Part shown: in pieces, positions 1 through 8,543 of the stretch | How positions within the stretch are numbered: position 1 is the first letter of the stretch | How the letters are laid out: each line of letters opens with the position of its first letter | Assembly (NCBI GenBank): GCA_024636405.1 | Contig: JAGXHC010000154.1 | Coordinates: 1 to 21,177 of the forward strand | Source of the DNA: Sulfitobacter sp. | GTDB lineage: Bacteria > Pseudomonadota > Alphaproteobacteria > Rhodobacterales > Rhodobacteraceae | Reading direction: 5' to 3' | DNA: 21,177 nt | Made by a program: the position numbers and the translations under genes | The notes under the pieces: generated by a model | Told to the model about the DNA's origin: nothing | Seen by the model: only the letters and a program-made list of their open reading frames with translations | Databases searched by the model: none

Positions 1-1
1 C

Positions 2-3000
2 GCAACCCTGTTTGCTGCGCAATACTACCTTGCGGTGCTGGACGCGGAAGGGGCCGCAAGCGACGCGGCGCAAACGGCTCTTTATCTGCGGGCGCAGGCT
101 CACTTGGCCGCAGGCCAGCACACAGCGGCAATCGCGGTTGCAGGATTTGCCGATACCGGTTTCGACGGCCCCGCAGCTCAGGAATATCGCACCATGATGC
201 AATCAGCGGGAACGCCGCAACAGATTGCAGGCTGGCGTGCGTCGGCGGGAGGTATTGATATGGACCCAAGCGGCGCGGATATGGCGCCGACCATGGGTAG
301 GTTTTTCGCAGCCCTGGAAAACAACGATCTGGCATTGGCGGGCATAAGTGCGCGCGAAGTCATTGCCCGCGCGCCTGAAGGCGATCCCACCCCGATCACG
401 ATCTGTGGCCTGATGGCGTTCTCAACCTCCGTGCAGGATGCGCATGCCGCACTGCCGTGGATTGATTGTCTGATGCGCTATCCCGCAGATGTGCTTGGCG
501 TGACGGCGGATCTGGCACCCTTGCTGGATGCCACAGCAGACGGTTTGCTGGACCGTGCTGATCCGGTTCGCACGATCGCGTTGCGCTCAAAGGCGTTAGA
601 CATCGCGACCGTGCTTCAGGGTCCGAAATCAGCAAATGCGCAGCGGCTTCTTTTCAAACGCGCAGAGACGTATTTCTATAATCGCGACTTCTCAGCGGCG
701 CAGGGTGATCTGAATCGGGCTGCGGTGGACGCCGCGATGGCTGATCCCGAAACGCGCTACGACTTTCTGGAGCTTCAGGCGCGGGTACATCTGACACAGC
801 GCGATTTGCCAGCGGCGCAGGCCGCGTACCGCGACGCCGCCGATGTGTTGCGCCGGGCAGACAAGGACGGCGATGCGCGTTGGGCACTGCTGCTGGCGTC
901 GATGTCCGATCTTGAGACGCAGCTGGGCAATTTCGTGGCGGCAGAAGATTTGGCGCGGCGCGCGTTGGCCCTGGCGGAAAATCTTGACGGGGCGCGATCG
1001 GAACTGGTCGTGCAACAGCGGGTTGCCTTGGCCGGGACCTTGATGCAGGCCGGAAAGCAGGCAGAGGCGTTGACCGAGTTTGAACGCACCGTTGGCGACT
1101 ATGAGGCCTTCTTCGGAAACGACGCGGGGCTCATGCTGGCGTGGCGCATGGCCTATGCCGGATCCTTGCGCGACGCGGGCAGAACGGCAGAGGCCGATGC
1201 CCTGATCGGTCAAGGTGCGCCCGGACTGTCCGAGCAGCCCCACCTGATGGCGGACCCGGCCCAGGCCACCGTGTTTTTGGATGCGCTGATCAAAGAGGCA
1301 TGGCAGCAAGGCGATTTGACACGCGCGGAAGAATATATCGATCAGGCGCTGGGAATACTCGACGCGCGGGATCCGCAAAGATGGATGATGATCGAAGTAA
1401 AAGGCCGCATCGCGCTGCGTCAGGGGCGCGATGCGCAGGCATTGTCGCTGTTTCGGCAGTTCCGCGAAGAAATGCGCAAACCGGGCCGCGACACTCTGGC
1501 GAAAGCGCGCAATACGCTGCCGCTCCACATTGAGGCTGCCCTGCGTCTGGCGCAGGCGCGGCAAGGCCCGGCAATGCAACGCTATATGAACGAAGCCTTT
1601 GAGGTGGCGCAGGATCTCAATGCGCTCTCGGCGGGATCGGCCATCGCGCGTGCATCGGCCCGGTGGGACAGCGCGCCAGCCCTTGCCGCAACCGTGCGCG
1701 CGTTGCAAGATACCGAAGCACAGATTACCGCGCTGAACACGCAATATTCGCGCGCCCTTGCGGTGGGTGATGCCGCCCCCACAATCAGTGATGCATTGCG
1801 CGATACAGTGACGAAGTATGAGACGCTGCGCCAATCCGTGACCGATACCTTTCCGGCCTATTCGCAGACAGTCAGCCCGGACCCCATATCCCTGGCACAG
1901 ACCGCGAGCTGGCTTGCCCCGGACGAAGTGCTGGTTCTGTTCGCCACCAGTAACGAGGCGAACGGCGGCGACGCCTTTGTCGGCAGCACGGTGATTGCAG
2001 TCACCCAAGATCAGGTGATGACAGGCAGCACGATCGCGCGTGCCGGGCTGGAGCAGATGGCAGTGGCGCTGCGCTGTCAGGCTGCCCTGACCGACCGCAG
2101 TTGTGCGCAGGGGGCCCAAGGCACGCGGGGGGCAATTTCACTTGACGGTCCTGAAGACACAGGCGGCGCACCCGAATTCGATCTGGGGCTGGCGCATGAG
2201 GCGTATACCGCGTTGCTGGCGCCGGTCGAACAACTGCTGCACGGCAAGAAACGCTTGATCGTTGTGCCCGATCCGTCGCTTGTGGCGTTGCCGTTTCACA
2301 CGCTGACCCGGTCCGCACCGACCAAAGACACATCCCTGCGCGATGCGGACTGGCTGTTGCGGGACATGTCGGTATTCGTGGTGCCGACACTGGCCAGCCT
2401 GGACGCCTTGCGGCGTCAACCTGCCTCTGACAAGATCACCGGTGGACTGTTTCTGGGCATTGGTGATCCGCTGATCGGGGCGCAGTCGGGCGGCGTCCTG
2501 CCGTACGACTGCACCATTGCGCCTGTGATCGTGGCCCAAGCACCCATTGCGGCCGGCGGGCCGATCATGCGCGGCATAGTGGCTGATCGCGGGGCGTTGT
2601 CAGAATTGCCTGCGCTGCCCGACACACGCTGCGAATTGCAGGCGGCAGCGCAATATTTCGGGGCGGGCAGTACGTTGCTTTTGCACGGGGACGCAACCGA
2701 AACTGCAATCCGGCGCATGAACGCATCGGGTGAGTTGGCGCAATACAGCACAATATCCTTTGCCACCCACGGGCTGATCGCGGGTGAGGTGGGGGATATG
2801 GATGCGGGCATTGTGTTGACCCCGCCGCAGGTGGCAACAGACCAAGACGATGGCCTGCTGAGCACGGGCGACATCGCGCAACTGACACTGAACGCGGATA
2901 TCGTGCTGCTGTCGGCGTGTAATACCGCTGCCGGGTCCGGCACAAACGACGAAGGGCTGTCGGGGCTGGCGTCAGCATTTTTCTATGCCGGGGCGCGCAG

Positions 3001-3220
3001 CATTCTTGTCTCGCACTGGCCAGTCTACTCCGACGCAGCGACAGTGTTAACGACAGATATGCTCAGCCGGATGCGGGGTGATGCGTCGCTTGGCTATGCC
3101 GACGCGCTGCGGCTGACAATGCTGGGGGTGCTCGATACGCCCACCGCCGACGCGCGCCAACTGCATCCGGCCTATTGGGCGCCGTTTATGGTCGTCGGCG
3201 AACGCGCGCCCCGCAGATGA
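2..3220 (+). CDS. TPR-CHAT protein, predicted caspase-like cysteine protease (5' end outside window)
   Basis: The reading frame is open from base 2, so the gene begins upstream; a GTG at 35 is the first possible internal start but the sequence before it already reads as TPR-like helix. Numbering from that GTG, residues about 1-560 are rich in alanine-based helix-turn-helix repeats of TPR type, for example around 205-390. A linker follows, and then a C-terminal CHAT domain from about 720 to 1058. CHAT hallmarks are visible: the strand LIVVPDPSLVALPFHTL, the catalytic His in SFATHG (His912, codon 2768-2770) and the catalytic Cys in LSACNTA (Cys962, codon 2918-2920), followed by AGARSILVSHWPV. 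CHAT is a caspase/separase-related peptidase fold, and TPR-CHAT proteins cleave or bind partner proteins. The substrate is unknown. It lies 339 bases before the Flp pilin gene on the same strand, so a link to the Tad pilus is inferred from position only. Confidence 0.9.
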   Translation, partial: ATLFAAQYYLAVLDAEGAASDAAQTALYLRAQAHLAAGQHTAAIAVAGFADTGFDGPAAQEYRTMMQSAGTPQQIAGWRASAGGIDMDPSGADMAPTMGRFFAALENNDLALAGISAREVIARAPEGDPTPITICGLMAFSTSVQDAHAALPWIDCLMRYPADVLGVTADLAPLLDATADGLLDRADPVRTIALRSKALDIATVLQGPKSANAQRLLFKRAETYFYNRDFSAAQGDLNRAAVDAAMADPETRYDFLELQARVHLTQRDLPAAQAAYRDAADVLRRADKDGDARWALLLASMSDLETQLGNFVAAEDLARRALALAENLDGARSELVVQQRVALAGTLMQAGKQAEALTEFERTVGDYEAFFGNDAGLMLAWRMAYAGSLRDAGRTAEADALIGQGAPGLSEQPHLMADPAQATVFLDALIKEAWQQGDLTRAEEYIDQALGILDARDPQRWMMIEVKGRIALRQGRDAQALSLFRQFREEMRKPGRDTLAKARNTLPLHIEAALRLAQARQGPAMQRYMNEAFEVAQDLNALSAGSAIARASARWDSAPALAATVRALQDTEAQITALNTQYSRALAVGDAAPTISDALRDTVTKYETLRQSVTDTFPAYSQTVSPDPISLAQTASWLAPDEVLVLFATSNEANGGDAFVGSTVIAVTQDQVMTGSTIARAGLEQMAVALRCQAALTDRSCAQGAQGTRGAISLDGPEDTGGAPEFDLGLAHEAYTALLAPVEQLLHGKKRLIVVPDPSLVALPFHTLTRSAPTKDTSLRDADWLLRDMSVFVVPTLASLDALRRQPASDKITGGLFLGIGDPLIGAQSGGVLPYDCTIAPVIVAQAPIAAGGPIMRGIVADRGALSELPALPDTRCELQAAAQYFGAGSTLLLHGDATETAIRRMNASGELAQYSTISFATHGLIAGEVGDMDAGIVLTPPQVATDQDDGLLSTGDIAQLTLNADIVLLSACNTAAGSGTNDEGLSGLASAFFYAGARSILVSHWPVYSDAATVLTTDMLSRMRGDASLGYADALRLTMLGVLDTPTADARQLHPAYWAPFMVVGERAPRR

Positions 3221-3559
3221 TTCTGTGCGGAGCAGTCACGGTGTTGTAACGGCCGATAATACGTCCATTTTGGCTGGGTTCCGCCCCTTGAATCAGGGGT
3301 GCGCGACCTGGGGCTGGCCCGCAATACTGCGCCTGATTTTCCATCTCAACCGGATGGTCACATTGCTGACCCACTTCAATCTGTGGCCGGACACAATCAG
3401 GTCCAGATCGCATCAGACCTTGGTATGATAGAGGTCCATCAAGGGTCTGGGATGACTTGGGTCAGACCGAAGACGTATTTCATGCAGTGCATTTGCGTAC
3501 ATATACCATTGCACAGCGGATCACTTCCGATCCCCCTCACAAAACGAAAAGAGAATCCG
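3221..3559. other. Intergenic region between the CHAT gene and the Flp pilin gene
   Basis: These 339 bases hold no convincing gene. Base 3282-3301 is a short hairpin with a 7-bp stem including one wobble pair and loop TGAATC, without a T-run, so at most a weak terminator for the CHAT gene. Between 3414 and 3468 three short complementary segments can form alternative hairpins (separate entry). Possible -10 hexamers are TATGAT at 3424-3429 and TATACC at 3502-3507, but neither has a good -35 partner. The flp promoter is expected here because pilin genes normally have their own strong promoter, but I cannot place it. Confidence 0.6.
3414..3468 (+). promoter_or_regulatory. Possible alternative-hairpin element upstream of flp
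   Basis: CAGACC at 3414-3419, GGTCTG at 3444-3449 and CAGACC at 3463-3468 occur in order. The central segment can pair either with the upstream copy (24-base loop, extendable by TT/AA across a bulge) or with the downstream copy (13-base loop). This gives two mutually exclusive stems about 90 bases before the pilin start. If the flp transcript starts upstream, this could be an RNA switch; if it starts downstream, the repeats could instead be DNA-binding sites. Stems of 6 bp are short, so chance is possible. Confidence 0.3.
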
Positions 3560-3751
3560 ATGACCCTTACACGCAAAGCAATCACGACATTCGCCCGTAC
3601 CTTCAGCAAAGACGAAGACGGCGCCACCGCAATCGAATACGGCCTGTTTGCCGCTCTGATCGCGGCGGTCATCGTCGGTTCGGTCGCTGCTATCGGCACT
3701 CAGACCAACACAAACTTCAAAGCTGTGGAGACCGCAATCACACCAGCTTAA
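3560..3751 (+). CDS. flp: Flp-family type IVb major pilin
   Basis: This is a 63-residue prepilin, the usual size for Flp/Fap pilins. A short basic leader (MTLTRKAITTFARTF...) ends in Gly21, and the predicted prepilin-peptidase cut is before ATAIEYGLF. The mature protein has Glu at +5 (Glu26) and Tyr at +6, the Flp signature, followed by a hydrophobic helix to about residue 46 and a short polar tail. The start at 3560 was chosen because GAGA at 3551-3554 forms a ribosome-binding site and the leader has the right length; the longer frame starting at 3299 lacks support. After membrane processing the subunit would polymerise into the Tad pilus used for adhesion. It stands first in the Tad gene run and is followed by a strong hairpin, consistent with a higher mRNA level than the downstream genes. 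Confidence 0.95.
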   Translation: MTLTRKAITTFARTFSKDEDGATAIEYGLFAALIAAVIVGSVAAIGTQTNTNFKAVETAITPA

Positions 3752-3759
3752 TACCTTTC

Positions 3760-3790
3760 GGGGCGCGCAGCAGTCCGTCTGCGCGCGCCC
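3760..3790 (+). terminator. GC-rich hairpin between flp and tadZ (partial terminator or mRNA stabiliser)
   Basis: GCGCGCAG at 3763-3770 pairs perfectly with CTGCGCGC at 3779-3786 around an 8-base loop. The stem extends by GGG (3760-3762) with CCC (3788-3790) past a bulged G. It starts 8 bases after the pilin stop and has no T-run. Such stems after abundant pilin messages usually stabilise the upstream mRNA or attenuate read-through into assembly genes; that role is inferred. Confidence 0.7.
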
Positions 3791-3825
3791 GCCTATCCGG
3801 CATTTTCCAGTCAAGGTTCCCCGTC

Positions 3826-5040
3826 ATGTCCGTCTTCGCCTCTCGCACCGCTCAACCTGCCCAACTGGCTGCGTTCGTATGTACTGACCAGGGCGCCGAG
3901 CTTGCTCAGGCTGTGGCACAGATGTTGGGCGCTGATCGCACGGCACTGCACGGTGGTGGTCTGGGGGGCGCGGCCCGCGTCAGCACGGATATCCCTTCCG
4001 CCAAAACACTGCTGACCGAGATGGGCAATATGTCACTGGATGCCGCATGCGAATGCGTGGCGGAGTTAAGCAGCACCGGCGCGGTCGTGGTGGTCGTGGG
4101 TGTAAAGCCCGATCTTGTGACGTACCGCGCGCTGCGCAATGCCGGTGCGGCAGAATATTTTGCCTTTCCGGTCACACCTGAAGAAATCATTGCCGCACAA
4201 AATCAGACAGCTTCGAACAGCGCGTCGAAAGCACTGCCATCTGTCCCTCCGGTGGGCCGATGCATTGCCGTCACAGGCACCAATGGTGGCGTCGGAAGCA
4301 GCCTGCTTGCCCAATCGCTGGCATTCCATGCCGCATCGGCCACAGGTCCGGCCCAGCAGACAGCCTTGATTGACGCGGACCTGCGGTTCGGGTCTCAGGC
4401 GATTGATCTGGATCGCAAGGGCACGCCCGGTCTGCTGGAAGCGCTGTCCGCACCTGACCGGGTCGATCAGACGTTTCTAGGCGCCACGATGGAGCAGCTT
4501 AACGAGCGGCTTTCGCTCTATTCGCAGCAGGCCCATGCGACACAAAGCATTCACGCTCTCGAAGCGGCGTTCCCTCGTTTGCTTCACACCATGCGCACCA
4601 GTTTTGATACAATGATCGTGGATCTTCCGCGCACCACGCTGTTCGATCAACCCGATTTCGCCAATGTGCTGGACACGCTGATCCTTGTCATTCCGGCGGG
4701 ATATTCCGGCGTCTATGTGGCCAGCCATATGATGGCGCATCTCAAGGCCGAAGCGCCTGAGTTGACGATCATTCCCGTGCTGTCGGAATACCGCGAGGAC
4801 GCAAAGCTGTCGCGCAAAGATATCGCCAAAGCGATTGGCATGGACATCCGCGCCACCCTTCCACGCAGCGACACCGCGATCCGCAAGGCGCATCGCGGGG
4901 CGAAACCGCTGATCGAAAGCCAACCGCGCAGCGATCATGCCAAGGCAACCAGATTGCTGTGGGAATTGCTGACAAAGCCTGCATCACCCGCGCACTCCAA
5001 GCCAAAGAAGCAAGGCCTGTTCCGTAGGGCCGCGGCATGA
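3826..5040 (+). CDS. cpaE: Tad pilus assembly protein TadZ/CpaE (ParA/MinD-like, degenerate P-loop)
   Basis: This 404-residue cytoplasmic protein has the TadZ/CpaE layout. Residues about 10-130 are an atypical receiver-like domain, where AVVVVVGVKPDLVTYRALRNAGAAEYFAFPVTPEEI resembles a response-regulator core. From about 144 it has a ParA/MinD-like domain. The P-loop reads GTNGGVGSSLL (151-161): both the signature lysine and the P-loop lysine of KGGxGKS/T are missing, so ATP hydrolysis is doubtful. The later motif IDADLRFGSQAIDLD (about 182-196) and MIVDLP are kept. TadZ/CpaE proteins localise the pilus machine to the cell pole. The start at 3826 is preferred because AAGG lies upstream at good spacing and the protein then begins like the family; the frame stays open further upstream only as a shadow across flp. 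Its stop overlaps the cpaF start as ATGA. Confidence 0.9.
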   Translation: MSVFASRTAQPAQLAAFVCTDQGAELAQAVAQMLGADRTALHGGGLGGAARVSTDIPSAKTLLTEMGNMSLDAACECVAELSSTGAVVVVVGVKPDLVTYRALRNAGAAEYFAFPVTPEEIIAAQNQTASNSASKALPSVPPVGRCIAVTGTNGGVGSSLLAQSLAFHAASATGPAQQTALIDADLRFGSQAIDLDRKGTPGLLEALSAPDRVDQTFLGATMEQLNERLSLYSQQAHATQSIHALEAAFPRLLHTMRTSFDTMIVDLPRTTLFDQPDFANVLDTLILVIPAGYSGVYVASHMMAHLKAEAPELTIIPVLSEYREDAKLSRKDIAKAIGMDIRATLPRSDTAIRKAHRGAKPLIESQPRSDHAKATRLLWELLTKPASPAHSKPKKQGLFRRAAA

Positions 5041-6617
5041 CGCTTCACCTGACGCAGCCATCGTTGCGCGACGCGGTGGCGCAGGTCGTTCAAACCGCGA
5101 TGCAGATCGATGCCGATGGTTTCACTGTCGAAGATCGCGCCAATGCGGCGGTGACCTATGTTCTTGAGCAAGGGACATTTCCGTGGCCTCTGGCGCTTCA
5201 GCGTCAGGTTCTTGCGGACGCAATCAAGGCGCTTCAGCCTGACACCGACGACACGGCCGCGCCCGTTGAACCCAAAGTGCAGATCCCGCCGACAGCAATT
5301 GCAGAACCCGAAAGGCCCGCACCGCAAGCCGCGCCGACGCCCACACCTGCTGCGTCGTCGAAGATGCTTGTGCTGGCGAGCGAAGCCATCAAATCCCTGT
5401 TGGAGTTTCTGGATTTCTCGGAGCTTGCGGCCAAGCCGCGCAGCGAACAGGAAGTGCTGATCCGCAAGGGGATCGGAACGCTTTGTGCACAAAACAAGAT
5501 GCATCTGAACAACCGTGAAGTATCGGAACTGGTCACTGCGGTGCTGGCGGACATGCTGGGTCTTGGCCCGCTTGAAGCATTGCTGGCGGATGACCGCATC
5601 ACCGACATCATGGTGAACGGCCCTGACCGGATTTACGTGGAACGAGACGGAAAGCTTGAGCTGACCGGCATTCGTTTTCGCGACAATACCCATGTCATGG
5701 CGGTTGCCAGCCGGATCGTTGCTGCTGTGGGCCGCCGGATTGACGAATCTCAGCCGATGGTGGATGCCCGTCTGGCCGACGGAAGTCGGGTCAACATTGC
5801 CGTGCCACCGCTTTCCATCGACGGCCCCACAATCACCATCCGAAAATTCCCGTCCGCCCCGGTAAAGCTGGAAAAGCTTGTCGAAGGCGGCAGCCTGTCG
5901 TCGCAGATGAGCAGATTTCTTGGGCTTGCGGCATTCCTGCGGCTCAACGTTCTTGTGTCGGGGGGCACAGGATCGGGCAAGACCACGCTTTTGAACGCGA
6001 TGTCCGGCTATATTCCCGAAGGCGAGCGGATCGTCACCATCGAAGACGCGGCGGAATTGCGGTTTCAGCAGGCCCATGTCGTGCGGTTTGAAACGCGTCC
6101 GCCCAATGTCGAAGGCAGCGGAGAAGTCACCATGCGCACCCTGGTGCGCAATGCGCTGAGGATGCGGCCCGACCGCATTATCATCGGCGAAATCCGGGGC
6201 GACGAAGTTCTTGATCTGCTGCAGGCAATGAACACCGGGCACGATGGCTCCATGAGCACGCTGCACGCCAATTCGCCCAGCGAGGCGCTGACCCGGATTG
6301 AAAGCATGGCCGCGATGGCGGGATTTGCGCCCGGCACCGGCGTGGTGCGGCGTCAACTTGCGGATGCGGTCCATCTGATCGTTCAGGTCTCCCGGATGCG
6401 CGATGGCAAGCGGCGCGTCACCTCCATTTCCGAAGTTTCCGGGCTGGCGGGGGAGGTGATAACCTTGCAAGAGCTTTTTGCCTTTCAGGTCGATCCTTGC
6501 AGCACCCGCACCAAAGTGACGGGTAAATATGTCTATTCCGGTTACCGACCGGCTTTTGCGAACCGTGCTGCCGACTATGGGGTATTGGACGAACTTGATG
6601 CGATTTTGAGGACCTGA
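5037..6617 (+). CDS. cpaF: Tad pilus assembly ATPase TadA/CpaF
   Basis: This 526-residue secretion ATPase of the CpaF/TadA (GspE/VirB11) family energises pilin polymerisation at the inner membrane. Residues 1-115 are a variable, Pro/Ala-rich N-terminus. Residues about 116-290 form the N-terminal domain with the family motif [24 protein letters not shown]. The ATPase core carries Walker A GGTGSGKT (309-316), Asp box [13 protein letters not shown] (about 332-344), Walker [11 protein letters not shown] (381-390) and His box [12 protein letters not shown] (401-412), all intact. The start overlaps the cpaE stop by ATGA, implying coupled translation, and tadB follows after 3 bases. The N-terminal extension is somewhat longer than in compact family members, but the total length is normal. 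Confidence 0.97.
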   Translation: MTLHLTQPSLRDAVAQVVQTAMQIDADGFTVEDRANAAVTYVLEQGTFPWPLALQRQVLADAIKALQPDTDDTAAPVEPKVQIPPTAIAEPERPAPQAAPTPTPAASSKMLVLASEAIKSLLEFLDFSELAAKPRSEQEVLIRKGIGTLCAQNKMHLNNREVSELVTAVLADMLGLGPLEALLADDRITDIMVNGPDRIYVERDGKLELTGIRFRDNTHVMAVASRIVAAVGRRIDESQPMVDARLADGSRVNIAVPPLSIDGPTITIRKFPSAPVKLEKLVEGGSLSSQMSRFLGLAAFLRLNVLVSGGTGSGKTTLLNAMSGYIPEGERIVTIEDAAELRFQQAHVVRFETRPPNVEGSGEVTMRTLVRNALRMRPDRIIIGEIRGDEVLDLLQAMNTGHDGSMSTLHANSPSEALTRIESMAAMAGFAPGTGVVRRQLADAVHLIVQVSRMRDGKRRVTSISEVSGLAGEVITLQELFAFQVDPCSTRTKVTGKYVYSGYRPAFANRAADYGVLDELDAILRT

Positions 6618-6620
6618 TCG

Positions 6621-7574
6621 ATGACCGTTATGACCACACTTTTGATTGCTGGCGGCATGTTGAATGTCGGATTGCTTTTGCTGGGCATCATCCTGGCCGA
6701 TCGCCAGCGCCGGCGTCACCACGCCCGTCTGCACCGTGCCAATGCCAGGGAAACAAGAGCGCTGAGTGCAAAGCTGACAACCAGAAAGCGCGCAATGGCA
6801 CGGCCTACCACCGGGGTGGAACGTGTCGTGTCAGCCGTTGAACGCCAACTGGATCAAACCAGCCTGCGTCTGGGGGTCGGCGAATTGTTGGTTCAGGCGG
6901 GCATCACTTTATTGGCACTTTACGCATTGGCGGTGCTTGGCATCCGCATGCATCCGCTGCTTGCCTTGCCCGTTGCCTTGCTTGGCACTGCGGGATTGCT
7001 GGTGTTGATTTTAAGGGTCGCAAAGGATCGTTACCGGACTGCCTTTGCCGCCGATCTGCCTGAAGCGTTGGATATTTTTGCACGCGGTTTGCGCGCGGGC
7101 CGTCCCGTGACAGATTCGATGACCATCGTCGTGGACAATTCACAGGGTGCGATCTTGCGTGAATTCACCCGCTGCCATGACGAAGTGCGCATGGGTGCTA
7201 CCCTGTCTGAAAGCCTTGAGCGTCTCAGCGCGCGCCTGCCGCTTCCGGAGGTGATCTTTTTTGCCGTTGCGACGGCGCTTCAGGCCGAAACAGGCGGAAA
7301 CCTGATCGAAACGATGGAGAACCTTGCGACGCAGCTGCGTGAGCGCCGCAAGCTGCGCAAAAAGGCACGCGCCTTGTCATCGGAAGCGCGGGCAAGCGCG
7401 GTCATCCTTGCGTCGCTGCCTTTTGCGGTCGCAATTTTGATCGCGGTGCTGAACCTGGGATATCTCGAACCGCTTTATGCGGACCCAAGAGGCCGTGTGA
7501 TGTCCATAGCGGCGGTCACCAGCATCGCGGTTGGCGTCTACGTCATGGCGCGGATGGGCAAGCTTAATGTTTGA
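6621..7574 (+). CDS. tadB: Tad inner-membrane platform protein TadB (type II secretion F domain)
   Basis: This is a 317-residue integral membrane protein. It has an N-terminal membrane segment (about 3-27), a basic cytoplasmic stretch (RQRRRHHARLHRANARETR), and paired hydrophobic segments at about 95-135. The cytoplasmic T2SSF domain follows (FAADLPEALDIFARGLRAGRPVTDSM...LPLPEVIFFAVATALQAETGGNLIETMENLA), then two C-terminal membrane segments. The pattern ADLPEALD...AGxxV...LPLPE...QxETGGNLxE is the TadB signature. With TadC it forms the platform on which the CpaF ATPase acts. It starts 3 bases after cpaF and overlaps tadC by 8 bases, so it belongs to the same operon. Confidence 0.95.
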   Translation: MTVMTTLLIAGGMLNVGLLLLGIILADRQRRRHHARLHRANARETRALSAKLTTRKRAMARPTTGVERVVSAVERQLDQTSLRLGVGELLVQAGITLLALYALAVLGIRMHPLLALPVALLGTAGLLVLILRVAKDRYRTAFAADLPEALDIFARGLRAGRPVTDSMTIVVDNSQGAILREFTRCHDEVRMGATLSESLERLSARLPLPEVIFFAVATALQAETGGNLIETMENLATQLRERRKLRKKARALSSEARASAVILASLPFAVAILIAVLNLGYLEPLYADPRGRVMSIAAVTSIAVGVYVMARMGKLNV

Positions 7575-8535
7575 TGCGATGACAAACGTCTTTTGGATGG
7601 CCTTTATCGGTCTGAGCAGTGGGATGCTGGCGCTTGCCGCGCTGCTCTATTCCGAGCGGCAGCGCAGCTTGCGGGACGCACGTCTGCGGCGCGCCAACGG
7701 CACCGAAAAAGAGCGGCACACATCTTATCGGCAGGGTGCAGGCGGGCAATTTGCCGAAATTGCTGCACGCCTGCGCAATTTTGTCGTGCTGATCGGGGAA
7801 CGCTTTTCGGTCGTGCTGGGCGGAGAAGCACGCGAAACCACAGCCGAACTTGCCTCAGCAGGCTATCGAAGCCGGGATGCCTTGTTGATCTATGCCTTTC
7901 TCAAGACAGTTCTGCCGCTTGTTGCGCTGATCGGCGGTCTGGTGTGGCTTTTTCTGACCAAAACGTTCGGAATGGAGATGCTGATCCCCGGTGCGATTGT
8001 CATTGCCGGCGCATTGGCGCTGTCCACCGGGGTCGACATGTTTATCGGTTTGCGCCGCAAGAAACGGCTTGACCGGATCAGGCAGAGCTTTCCGGACATG
8101 CTTGAGCTTATTGTAATCACATCCGAAGCCGGGTTCGGCCCGCAACCGGCATTGCACCGCGTCGCCAACGAACTGGCCCTGACACACCGCGAACTGGCCC
8201 GCGAAGTGCAGCAGATGGTTTCCGAAATGGCGATGACCAACGACAACCGCAGCGCTTATGAAAAGCTTAATCTTCGTGTCCCGCTTCCGGAAATTGGCGT
8301 ATTCACCCAAACGCTTGATCAATCCGACAGATACGGCACCCCGTTTTCGCGCGCCATGCGTACCCTGATCGCGGAGCAGCGCAGCAACCGGCTTATGGCG
8401 GTCGAGGAAAAGGCGGCGCGTCTGCCCGTGCTCATGACCCTGCCATTGATCTTTTGCATCATGCCTGCGGTTTTTGTGGTGCTGATCGGCCCAGCGGTGC
8501 TGAGCGTTATCGACAACCTCCTTGCGGGAGGGTGA
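7567..8535 (+). CDS. tadC: Tad inner-membrane platform protein TadC (type II secretion F domain)
   Basis: This 322-residue membrane protein is paralogous to TadB. An N-terminal membrane helix (about residues 5-25) is followed by a cytoplasmic basic segment and two central helices (about 100-160). The T2SSF domain reads RQSFPDMLELIVITSEAGFGPQPALHRVANEL...NLRVPLPEIGVFTQTLDQSDRYGTPFSRAMRTLI, and a C-terminal hydrophobic pair includes VLMTLPLIFCIMPAVFVVLIGPAVL. The motif FPDxLELxVxxxEAGxxxxxAL and the ending PLIFCIMPAVFVVLIGPA are typical of TadC. The ATG at 7567 was chosen over an earlier in-frame start at 7531 because it matches the family N-terminus; it overlaps the tadB end by 8 bases, and ATG 7579 is an alternative. 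Confidence 0.94.
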   Translation: MFDAMTNVFWMAFIGLSSGMLALAALLYSERQRSLRDARLRRANGTEKERHTSYRQGAGGQFAEIAARLRNFVVLIGERFSVVLGGEARETTAELASAGYRSRDALLIYAFLKTVLPLVALIGGLVWLFLTKTFGMEMLIPGAIVIAGALALSTGVDMFIGLRRKKRLDRIRQSFPDMLELIVITSEAGFGPQPALHRVANELALTHRELAREVQQMVSEMAMTNDNRSAYEKLNLRVPLPEIGVFTQTLDQSDRYGTPFSRAMRTLIAEQRSNRLMAVEEKAARLPVLMTLPLIFCIMPAVFVVLIGPAVLSVIDNLLAGG

Positions 8536-8543
8536 GCAGCACA

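Noticed and set aside
692..2119. 475-codon open frame on the minus strand opposite the CHAT gene
   Set aside because: It is antisense to the TPR region, has biased Arg/Gln/His composition, and shows no recognisable motif.
2..3220. CRISPR-associated TPR-CHAT (Craspase-type) system
   Set aside because: No CRISPR repeats, Cas genes or gasdermin-like gene are in the window; the surrounding genes are pilus genes.
3282..3301. Intrinsic terminator after the CHAT gene
   Set aside because: The stem is short, includes a wobble pair and lacks a T-run, so I note it only within the intergenic entry.
3221..3559. CtrA-type site (TTAA-N7-TTAA) before flp
   Set aside because: I searched because CtrA controls pili in some alphaproteobacteria, but no matching pair of half-sites is present.
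3457..3825. N-terminal extension of TadZ upstream of 3826
   Set aside because: The frame is open only because it shadows flp; the residues do not resemble TadZ and a ribosome-binding site precedes 3826.
4935..6734. 599-codon open frame on the minus strand opposite cpaF
   Set aside because: It is fully antisense to an unmistakable ATPase gene and its product is rich in Arg, His and Gln with no domain pattern, as expected for a shadow frame in high-GC DNA.
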